Of a DNA stretch of 9,846 bases, positions 1 to 6,126 are shown piece after piece; the first letter of the stretch is position 1; each line of letters opens with the position of its first letter. The position numbers and the translations under genes are program-made. Origin of the DNA: Coleofasciculus sp. S288 (GTDB lineage: Bacteria; Cyanobacteriota; Cyanobacteriia; Cyanobacteriales; Coleofasciculaceae). A model generated the notes under the pieces. That model was not told the origin of the DNA and ran no database searches. It was given only the letters and a program-made list of their open reading frames with translations. The stretch is taken from contig JAIUYC010000068.1 of the NCBI GenBank assembly GCA_020216575.1, forward strand, positions 1 through 9,846. The letters run 5' to 3'.

Positions 1-804
1 GGTGTAAATCACTTCACCGTTTTTGCAGATCAGCCGCTTTTCCAGCGAATAGTCTTCAGCTTCTCCTGCTAACAGTCGGTTGAACTGCTTCAGATCCGCC
101 GCCAAATCGTCTGGGTAAGTAACATCAACCCAGGTCGTTTGCATCAACTCCTGACGCTCATATCCTAAGATTTCGCACAGCGTGTTATTGACTTCGAGCC
201 ATCCTTTCGTCGGTGAGGTGATAGCGATACCAATCAAAGACAACTCGAAGTAGCTGCGGAGGATAGATTCGCTGCGCCGCAACGATTCCTCTACCCGTTG
301 ACGCTCTGCAATTTCCTGTTTTAAAGCCTGATTCGCTGCGGCTAACTCAGCGGTTCGTTCCTCTACCCGTTTTTCTAACTCTGCTGCCAGTTCTCGCAGT
401 GCCGCCTCAGCACGCTGGCGCTGAATTCGCTCTTGGGCTTCCCGCAATGCCCGTTTTACGGCTGGAACAAGTCGAGCGAGTCTCTGCTTCAAGACATAGT
501 CTGTTGCACCACTTTTCAACGTTTCGATCGCCAATTCCTCACCGAGGGTAGCCGAGACAAAGATAAACGGCACTTCCGGGCGAATCGCTTGGGCCATTTC
601 CAACGCCGAGATGCCATCGAAGCTAGGCAGCGAATAATCGGAGAGAATCAGCTTAAAGGAGCCTCGTTCTAAGGCTCCTTGGAAATCAGCGCGTGTTTCT
701 ACTTGCACCAGTTCACAATTTATACCCCCCTCAGTGAGAGTTGCCTCAATGAGTTCCGTATCTAGCAAGCTATCTTCGAGCAGGAGGATACGCAGTATTT
801 CCAC
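1..804 (-). CDS. Receiver-PAS signalling protein, 3' part cut by window edge
   Basis: The gene runs off the left edge, so 268 N-terminal residues are visible. Residues 1-120 form a CheY-like receiver domain: acidic pair E10/D11, phospho-acceptor D56 in SDYSLP, S84 in VSAT and K106. Residues about 120-178 are a charged coiled coil (RVEERTAEL, EIAERQRVEESL). A PAS domain starts near 180 (SYFELSLIGIAI...EVNNTLCEILGYERQEL) and is still running at the edge. The start is GTG at 804: an in-frame TAA sits at 823-825, no ATG lies between, and AGAGG is well placed upstream. Proteins of this layout often continue into more PAS/GAF domains and a histidine kinase or GGDEF/EAL output; which one cannot be seen. 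It begins 21 bases after the response regulator stop, so the two are probably co-transcribed and may share a phosphorelay. Confidence 0.9.
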   Translation of the reverse strand, partial: MEILRILLLEDSLLDTELIEATLTEGGINCELVQVETRADFQGALERGSFKLILSDYSLPSFDGISALEMAQAIRPEVPFIFVSATLGEELAIETLKSGATDYVLKQRLARLVPAVKRALREAQERIQRQRAEAALRELAAELEKRVEERTAELAAANQALKQEIAERQRVEESLRRSESILRSYFELSLIGIAITSPTKGWLEVNNTLCEILGYERQELMQTTWVDVTYPDDLAADLKQFNRLLAGEAEDYSLEKRLICKNGEVIYT

Positions 805-813
805 GGGCTTTTT

Positions 814-818
814 CCTCT
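814..818 (-). promoter_or_regulatory. Shine-Dalgarno AGAGG deciding a GTG start
   Basis: On the minus strand AGAGG lies nine bases before GTG 804. With the in-frame TAA at 823-825 and no ATG between, it fixes GTG as the start of the receiver-PAS gene. It sits in the 21-base gap after the response regulator stop, which suits translational coupling. The other genes in the window have weak or no Shine-Dalgarno sequences. Confidence 0.6.
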
Positions 819-825
819 TAATTTA

Positions 826-1287
826 CTAGGTAATGTGCAGGGAGGGTAGAGAACCAGGTGGTGGCTGATTGACAATAGCCCAGAAAAGCCCCATTCCCTT
901 GATAGCATCAACAAATTCGTGGAAATCTACTGGCTTGACGACATATGCATTTGTACCTAAGTTATAGCTAGCTAGCAAGTCTTGCTCCTCGCGAGAAGAG
1001 GTCAGGATTACCACCGGAACTCTTCTTAATTCTTGGTCTGCCTTCAATTGGGCTAAAACTTCCAGCCCATCCACCTTGGGCAACTTTAAATCAAGGAGTA
1101 CAACTACAGGATTGCCTTCCCGTCGCAGCTTGAAAACCCCCCTACGATAGAGATAATCTAGTGCTTCCTCTCCATCGCGCACCACGACCACTTCATTGGC
1201 CAGACGATTTTCCTCTAGCGCTGCCAGGATTAACTCAACGTCATTTAAACTGTCCTCTACGAGCAAAATTCGCTTTAATTCATGCAT
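826..1287 (-). CDS. Rcp1-like single-domain response regulator
   Basis: A stand-alone CheY-like receiver of 153 residues from ATG 1287; a GTG directly before it at 1290 is in frame and could be used instead. In GTG numbering the acidic pocket is E12/D13, the phospho-acceptor is D67 in LLDLKLPKVDG, T97 is in ILTSS, and K119 is in VVKPVDF. The long alpha2-beta3 segment (EALDYLYRRGVF...EGNPVVVLLDL) and the KPVDFHEF tail are typical of the Rcp1 family, which takes phosphate from cyanobacterial phytochrome-type kinases. No output domain is present, so it probably relays phosphate or binds a partner. It lies between the PAS kinase upstream and the receiver-PAS protein downstream, all on the same strand. 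The cognate kinase is inferred from order only. Confidence 0.93.
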   Translation of the reverse strand: MHELKRILLVEDSLNDVELILAALEENRLANEVVVVRDGEEALDYLYRRGVFKLRREGNPVVVLLDLKLPKVDGLEVLAQLKADQELRRVPVVILTSSREEQDLLASYNLGTNAYVVKPVDFHEFVDAIKGMGLFWAIVNQPPPGSLPSLHIT

Positions 1288-1302
1288 CACTCACTTATTA
1301 GC

Positions 1303-1323
1303 CATCAGTCATCAATCATTTAT
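1303..1323. repeat. Degenerate heptamer tract (CATCAGT type)
   Basis: Three consecutive seven-base units, CATCAGT, CATCAAT and CATTTAT, lie just 5' of the response regulator start. Similar short heptamer runs are common between cyanobacterial genes. The copies are few and imperfect, so this is a weak call. Confidence 0.4.
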
Positions 1324-1356
1324 AGATTGCGGGTTTGGTTAGATATGGGGATTTAA

Positions 1357-1419
1357 CTCAAAACTCAAAACTCAAAACTCAAAACTCAAAACTCAAAACT
1401 CAAAACTCAAAACTCAAAA
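1357..1419. repeat. Perfect heptamer tandem array, nine copies of CTCAAAA
   Basis: Nine exact copies of CTCAAAA (TTTTGAG on the coding strand) run without interruption for 63 bases, with a partial unit at each side. This fits the short tandemly repeated repetitive (STRR) heptamer class known in filamentous cyanobacteria. The array starts at the stop codon of the histidine kinase gene: the TAG at 1420-1422 borders the last unit. It occupies about half of the gap to the response regulator. On the coding strand each unit contains TGA, and the seven-base period places it in each frame in turn, so three units stop all frames. Exact identity suggests recent slippage and variable copy number. Confidence 0.95.
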
Positions 1420-4410
1420 CTATTTAATCATTGCACTCTCCTTTGGCAGTGAAAAATAGAAAGTAGCTCCGCCCTCTACTGTACCTTCCGCCCACGTTCG
1501 ACCGCCATGGCGATGGATAATCCGTCGGACATTGGCAAGTCCGATGCCAGTTCCCTTAAACTCTTGTTCGCTGTGCAAGCGTTGAAATACGCCGAAGAGT
1601 TTGTGAACATACCGCATATCGAATCCTACGCCATTATCGCGAACAAAAAACACAAACTCGCTCTCATTTTCAGTGCTACCGATTTTTATCTCAGCTCGAT
1701 CACGGATTTGCGTATATTTGACGGCATTTTCGAGCAGGTTGTACACCACCAAGCGCAACATAGAAGGATCGCCCTGAACTTGAGGTAACTCCTCAATCCG
1801 CCAATTAATAGCGCGTCCATTAGTTTCCAGTTCAAAATCCCGTTTCACCTCACAAACCAATTGATTCAGATTGAGAGTGGTGTAACGCATTTCAGTGCGC
1901 CCCATTCGGGAAAATGATAGTAAGTTATCAATCAGTGTTCCTGCTTGTTTGGTTGTCTCGGCGATGGTTTTGAGATAGCGCAGGCTGGTTTCATCTAAAG
2001 TGGCAGATGCCCGTTTGTGGAGCAAGTCCACGAACCCGCTAATGTGGCGAAGCGGCGCACGCAGGTCATGGGAAACGGAATAGGAAAAGGATTCAAGTTC
2101 TTGATTGGCAGCTTCTAGTTGTGCTGTACGTTCTATGACCCGCTTTTCTAGCTTCTCATTGAATTGCCGGATTTCAGCTTCTGCCTGCTTGCGATCGCTA
2201 ATGTCGATACACGAGCCGATATAACCGAGGAATTGACCGTCTGGTGTAAATCGTGGAATTCCTGTATCTAAAACCCACCGATACTTCCCGTCGAAGCGTT
2301 TGAGGCGATACTCCATCCTAAACTCTTGACGGGCATCAAATGCAGTGGTGTAGGTATCTACACAATACTGGAAATCGTCAGGATGAACCCCTTGAGTCCA
2401 ACCATTGCCCAGCTCTTGTTCCAGCGTTCGTCCGGTAAAGTCTAACCAAGATTTATTAAAGTAATTGCAGAGCTTATCAGTCCCCGACATCCAAATTAAG
2501 ACGGGAGCGGTATCTGCCATATGGCGAAAGCGTTCTTCGCTTTCCCGCAGTGCCTTAATTGCCTGCTTGCGATCGCTCAGATCAAGAATAAAGCAGACAC
2601 ACTCATCTTGAGAGTCCTGCAAGCGAGCTATACCCACCAAGACGGGAACATGGCTGCCATCTTTGTGAATATACTCTTTCTCAAAAGGAGTACAGACACC
2701 CGTCCTCTTGATTTCCTCAATTGCCCGCTCATCACCAGGAAGATAATTAGAGGGGGTCATTTCCAGCCAGTTCAACTGACCTGCTAGCAACTCCTCCTGC
2801 GTGTATCCTAATAGTTCTAGGAAAGCGTCATTGGCTTCAGCAATCTTGCCGCTAAAGTCAGCAAAAATGATCCCAATCATATTAGAATCCACTAATCGCC
2901 TCACCCTTGCTTCACTGTCCCGCAACTCATCCTCTAGCCGCTTACGTTCAGTGACGTTAACGGACATTCCGGCAAGCAAGCGTCTCCCGGAGCGGTCTTT
3001 TAAGGGAAACTTAAAGGACATCCAATACTGTTGCTTGCCATCCTGCTCAACTGTCTCAAGGTACTCTATAGGTTTGTCTGCGGCTAGGACAGCTTTGTCA
3101 TTCTCGCGTAGCTGATGAGCTGTCTTAGCTGGCAAGATATCAAAATCTGTCTTTCCTATACAATCAACCAGTTTGATATCGAAATTACGTTCGACTGTGT
3201 GATTGAAGAACAGGTAACGTCCCTCCTCATCTTTGATGAAGGCTGTGGTAGGACTGTGATCCATAAAACTTTGGAACAATTCCTGGCTTTCTTGCAGCGC
3301 CTCTTCTGCTTGTTTGCGATCGCTAATATCGCTAACTAGGGCAACAAATCCTTCCACGTTTCCTTGGTCGTCAAACTGAGGGACGTAAGTGGCACTGACA
3401 TAACGTACCCCAGCATCCTTATAGGGGATTTGGCTTTCAAATGTTACTTTCTCTCCCGACAAAGCCGCCTCGATATACGGAAGAAGTTGTTCGTATGCCG
3501 ACTTACCCAGAATCTCTTGCAGGTGCTTTCCATACACCTCTGTGGCGGGTTGCCGAAACCATTCTTCGTAGAGCCTGTTATTAAAGCGATAGCACTGTTC
3601 TGAATCGACGTAGGAAATGAGGACAGGGACGGAATTGGTAATCAGGCGCAGATTCTTCTCTCTCTGGCGTAGTGCCTCTTCTGCGGCGACGCGATCGCTG
3701 ACATCGGTTATCATGGCAAGCGTACCGAGAAACTCACCCGTTTCACTCACAATTGGATTGCTAGAGACGATTGCTGAACGCTCCAAGCCATCTTTGCGAC
3801 GCAATCGCAAGTCAATCTGCTGTTTCATCCCCTGCTTGCGTCGCTCGAACATCGACTTGGCTTCGCTGCGAATTCCTTTATCCAGAAAGTCGAGAACCGA
3901 GCGATCGAGCATTTCCGCTACGCTGTAACCGAGAATCTCGGACATTTGCTGGTTAGCATACTCGATCCGTCCTCGCTCATCGGTTGTCCAAATGCCTTCA
4001 GAGGCAGTATCAATCAGACGGCGATAGCGCTCCTCGCTCGACTGCAGCTTCAGCAAACTCACCTTAAGCTGCTGATTGGAAGTCCTTAACGCCCCGCTAA
4101 GTACACTGATGAGTACTCCCTCTAACACAAATAGGCTCAGCCGCACGCTGCTCGCGAAATCTAGCATTAGCGTATAGGATGGCTGTTGCAAGAAGTAACT
4201 GCTCAACAAAGCAGACAAACCAGTGGCTAGCAGTCCCGAACCTAGTCCGCCATACCAACCGCTCACCATCACGGCGCTAAAAAACAGGAGATAAGGAGCT
4301 CTTATCGTGGCGACCCAGGGATTAAGCCACAGCATCAGCAGCAGCGCTAACGCAACAGCTAATACTGCGACTCCATAGCGCTGCATCTGTGAGCGTGTCA
4401 GTGTCACCAT
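1420..4410 (-). CDS. Membrane-bound multi-PAS sensor histidine kinase
   Basis: A 996-residue sensor kinase. Residues 13-105 hold about four hydrophobic helices resembling the DUF4118 (KdpD-type) membrane domain, which puts the sensor at the inner membrane. Five PAS/PAC modules follow at about 126-240, 250-365, 375-489, 500-614 and 622-740, four of them ending in the linker SDRKQA or a close variant. A coiled coil at 741-775 leads to HisKA with phospho-acceptor H781 in SVSHDLRAPLRHISGF. The ATPase domain has the N box NLLENAVKYT (891-900), G1 DNGVGF (925-930), the F box region (KLFGVFQRLH) and G2 GTGIGL (953-958). All catalytic motifs are intact. No receiver is fused, so phosphate probably goes to the Rcp1-like regulator encoded 130 bases downstream. 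No Cys or His chromophore site typical of phytochromes was found, and the ligands of the PAS domains are unknown. Start ATG 4410 has only a weak purine stretch before it. Confidence 0.95.
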   Translation of the reverse strand: MVTLTRSQMQRYGVAVLAVALALLLMLWLNPWVATIRAPYLLFFSAVMVSGWYGGLGSGLLATGLSALLSSYFLQQPSYTLMLDFASSVRLSLFVLEGVLISVLSGALRTSNQQLKVSLLKLQSSEERYRRLIDTASEGIWTTDERGRIEYANQQMSEILGYSVAEMLDRSVLDFLDKGIRSEAKSMFERRKQGMKQQIDLRLRRKDGLERSAIVSSNPIVSETGEFLGTLAMITDVSDRVAAEEALRQREKNLRLITNSVPVLISYVDSEQCYRFNNRLYEEWFRQPATEVYGKHLQEILGKSAYEQLLPYIEAALSGEKVTFESQIPYKDAGVRYVSATYVPQFDDQGNVEGFVALVSDISDRKQAEEALQESQELFQSFMDHSPTTAFIKDEEGRYLFFNHTVERNFDIKLVDCIGKTDFDILPAKTAHQLRENDKAVLAADKPIEYLETVEQDGKQQYWMSFKFPLKDRSGRRLLAGMSVNVTERKRLEDELRDSEARVRRLVDSNMIGIIFADFSGKIAEANDAFLELLGYTQEELLAGQLNWLEMTPSNYLPGDERAIEEIKRTGVCTPFEKEYIHKDGSHVPVLVGIARLQDSQDECVCFILDLSDRKQAIKALRESEERFRHMADTAPVLIWMSGTDKLCNYFNKSWLDFTGRTLEQELGNGWTQGVHPDDFQYCVDTYTTAFDARQEFRMEYRLKRFDGKYRWVLDTGIPRFTPDGQFLGYIGSCIDISDRKQAEAEIRQFNEKLEKRVIERTAQLEAANQELESFSYSVSHDLRAPLRHISGFVDLLHKRASATLDETSLRYLKTIAETTKQAGTLIDNLLSFSRMGRTEMRYTTLNLNQLVCEVKRDFELETNGRAINWRIEELPQVQGDPSMLRLVVYNLLENAVKYTQIRDRAEIKIGSTENESEFVFFVRDNGVGFDMRYVHKLFGVFQRLHSEQEFKGTGIGLANVRRIIHRHGGRTWAEGTVEGGATFYFSLPKESAMIK

Positions 4411-4515
4411 CTCGTTCTCGTTTGTTGGTTAGCAGTTAAGGCGTGCAATTAATTCCGAAAGCTGTTCAGTTTTAGCTGTCCGACAAAGACTGTGGCAAGT
4501 ATCAAAAAGTCCCTA

Positions 4516-4606
4516 GACAGATTTGAACGGTTTGATAGTAGCCAAGTCAATCTACCTAAAGGTAGACAAACGGAGACAAAACCATATCTGTCGTTTAAGT
4601 TCAAAT
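4516..4606 (-). promoter_or_regulatory. Competing inverted repeats 5' of the kinase gene
   Basis: Read on the minus strand, the order is ATTTGAAC (4606-4599), GACAGAT (4592-4586), a palindrome at 4566-4551, then a contiguous 13-base segment GTTCAAATCTGTC (4528-4516). The first block is a perfect eight-base complement of the 5' part of that segment. The second is a perfect seven-base complement of its 3' part. The two pairings cross and share two bases, so they would be mutually exclusive or pseudoknot-like. The region lies about 110-200 bases before the kinase ATG and could be a leader RNA switch or a set of protein-binding half-sites. Neither transcription nor function is shown. Confidence 0.35.
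4551..4566. promoter_or_regulatory. 16-base palindrome, possible operator
   Basis: TCTACCT and AGGTAGA are perfect seven-base arms around a two-base AA centre. The site lies about 140 bases 5' of the kinase start in otherwise noncoding DNA. A tight dyad with a two-base gap suits a dimeric repressor or activator, or the apical hairpin of a leader RNA. It matches no cyanobacterial regulator consensus that I recognise; NtcA would need GTA-N8-TAC. Confidence 0.4.
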
Positions 4607-4722
4607 AAGTTTAAATCGGTAGAACTGCCTTAGAATAAGCTAAGTCACAAACGTTCCCATATTTGAGAACAAACTGAGATTAACTGGCTCTCCCGTACTT
4701 GTGGTGGAAAACCCAGTTTTTT

Positions 4723-4750
4723 GGGCATAGAACATGGGGCATAAGGCATT
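4723..4750. repeat. Degenerate heptamer tract (GGGCATA type)
   Basis: Four consecutive seven-base units: GGGCATA, GAACATG, GGGCATA, AGGCATT. The same unit occurs as two exact copies at 6046-6059 on the other side of the sugar kinase gene. This looks like a decayed short tandem heptamer repeat. Confidence 0.55.
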
Positions 4751-4772
4751 TCCAAATAAAAAAAATGTCCTT

Positions 4773-4838
4773 GTAGGGGTGGGTTTAGCGATTAAATCTG
4801 TGGACAAACCAATAATCTCTGTACAAAACCCGCCCGTG
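4773..4838. repeat. Dispersed palindromic intergenic element
   Basis: The arms GGGTGGGTTT (4777-4786) and AAACCCGCCC (4826-4835) pair over ten positions with one G-T mismatch, around a 39-base AT-rich centre. The element opens with TTGTAGGGG. A guanine-rich GTAGGGG(C/T)GGGTTT arm facing its cytosine-rich complement is a pattern I recognise from many cyanobacterial intergenic regions, probably a non-autonomous MITE-like repeat. The outer right flank is diverged (CGTGC instead of CTACA), so this copy may be old. Confidence 0.55.
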
Positions 4839-4964
4839 CGCTAAATGCGCCTTGCTTCGCTATTACCCAAGGTTGGTGGCGGGATAATTGATTTATTGGA
4901 AGTCACTAAGGCATTCCCGCAAATTTATAAGTTTTAGTTATAGCCCCAGGTACGGGAGATCCGA

Positions 4965-5993
4965 TTAACTTGCCTCTAGCAAAGCTTGCAACGCTGCCTT
5001 CATCTCATCGGGTGTGGTCGTTGCTGTGCCAAACTTACGCACAACGATACTTGCTGCTAAGTTCCCCAACACTGCTGCTTCCCAAAACGATGCATCCGCA
5101 CACAAACTGAGTGTCAATGCTGCAACCACAGTATCCCCAGCACCCGTCACATCAAAAACCTCCGTTCGGTTAAACGGGGGGATGTACTCCACTCTTCCAG
5201 TACGGTCAAATAGACTCATTCCCTCCTCACCGCGAGTAATGATCATGTGTTGAGCTTGGGTCAGTTCCAGCAAGTCTTGACCAGCTCTCGCCAGCGTCTG
5301 AAAATCTTTAATGGCGTATCCCACAGCCCGCTCCGCCTCGGGCAGATTTGGTGTAAATAACGTTGCACCCCGATAACGCGATAGATCCTTTTGGGCATCA
5401 ACAATCGTGCGCCAATGGGACAATGCTGCCTCAATGGCGGGTGGGGTGAAGACGCCATCCCCATAATCCGAGCAGACTACAGCATCCATTGTCTCCAACT
5501 GCTGTCGGATGTGTTCCGCCAGTTGCAACTGCACGTCTGAGTCTGGCAAATTATCCGATTTCCGGTCTACTCGTACAATCTGCTGAGTCACCGACTGACG
5601 AGCATGACCGGCAATCCGGGTTTTTGTCACGGTTGGTCGGTGAGGATCGGTTAATATTCCACAGGTATCGATGCCAGCCGCTTCAAAAATATTTCGCAGT
5701 GCGTCTCCTTGAGCATCCTTACCTACCAGCCCTGCAACCTTCACCTTGGCTCCCAACTTCGCTATGTTATAGACCGCATTGGCTCCACCTCCTGGCGTCT
5801 GCTGAGTAGTTTCGTGGCGCAGAATCAACACGGGAGCCTCTCTGGAAATCCGCTCGACTTGACCCGTGAGAAATTCATCAAGTGTCAAGTCACCAATTAC
5901 CAATATACGGGCTTGGGCAAAGCGATCAATTAGCTTAAACAAGCGTTCAGCCGATGCAGCTAGCTGCTTGGCGAATGAAGAAGATTCAACCAT
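4965..5993 (-). CDS. PfkB-family sugar kinase, HldE/RfaE domain I type (D-glycero-D-manno-heptose-7-phosphate kinase-like)
   Basis: A 342-residue ribokinase-fold kinase from ATG 5993; an in-frame TTG at 6008 is a weaker alternative, and neither has a Shine-Dalgarno. In ATG numbering, the glycine-rich substrate motif PGGGAN is at 67-72 after a GD...D...RISREAPV segment typical of RfaE domain I. Other family marks are RPTVTKTR (about 119-126), SDYGDGV (175-181), RYRGATLFTPN (206-216) and the PfkB signature DVTGAGDT at 281-288, with catalytic Asp 287. In the known family this enzyme puts a second phosphate on heptose 7-phosphate for ADP-heptose and lipopolysaccharide core synthesis in the cytosol. 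The nucleotidyltransferase half of bifunctional HldE is absent (that fusion is about 475 residues), so it must be encoded elsewhere if the pathway is complete. Substrate is inferred from motif pattern only; another sugar kinase role is possible. Confidence 0.85.
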   Translation of the reverse strand: MVESSSFAKQLAASAERLFKLIDRFAQARILVIGDLTLDEFLTGQVERISREAPVLILRHETTQQTPGGGANAVYNIAKLGAKVKVAGLVGKDAQGDALRNIFEAAGIDTCGILTDPHRPTVTKTRIAGHARQSVTQQIVRVDRKSDNLPDSDVQLQLAEHIRQQLETMDAVVCSDYGDGVFTPPAIEAALSHWRTIVDAQKDLSRYRGATLFTPNLPEAERAVGYAIKDFQTLARAGQDLLELTQAQHMIITRGEEGMSLFDRTGRVEYIPPFNRTEVFDVTGAGDTVVAALTLSLCADASFWEAAVLGNLAASIVVRKFGTATTTPDEMKAALQALLEAS

Positions 5994-6045
5994 ACGAAAG
6001 GAACGCAAACTAGAAGCCTAGTGAGGCACAGAGTTGCTAGCTTTA

Positions 6046-6059
6046 GGGCATAGGGCATA
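6046..6059. repeat. Two exact GGGCATA heptamers
   Basis: Two tandem copies of GGGCATA lie in the 133-base gap between the TonB-like gene stop and the ATG of the sugar kinase gene. The unit is the same as at 4723-4743, so this gene is flanked on both sides by the same heptamer family. Confidence 0.55.
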
Positions 6060-6126
6060 GTAAATGCAATTAGGGTGTACCTCACCCCTCCCTTGAAACG
6101 CTATAACACCTCTCCTAATTTCACCG

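Larger units (their letters stand above)
4411..4964. other. 554-base noncoding gap between kinase and sugar kinase genes
   Basis: No convincing gene was found on either strand. The part nearest the kinase (4411-4700) should carry its promoter and holds the palindrome and inverted repeats. No clear -35/-10 pair could be picked. The rest holds a degenerate heptamer tract (4723-4750), a dispersed inverted-repeat element (4773-4838) and a loose GCGGGA/TCCCGC inverted repeat (4879-4884 with 4915-4920, a 30-base loop). No intrinsic terminator with a T-tract was found after the sugar kinase gene. Confidence 0.7.

Noticed and set aside
1357..1419. Repeat array as a possible CRISPR
   Set aside because: The seven-base units have no spacers between them, so this is a simple tandem repeat.
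1507..3956. Several plus-strand frames inside the histidine kinase gene
   Set aside because: They are antisense shadows of a continuous 996-residue kinase frame with clear domains.
4415..4700. Sigma-70 type promoter for the kinase gene
   Set aside because: TTGACT-like and TATTCT-like hexamers exist on the minus strand, but none are paired at a normal spacing.
6073..6087. GGGTG/CACCC inverted repeat after the TonB-like gene as a terminator
   Set aside because: The stem is five bases with no T-tract on either strand.
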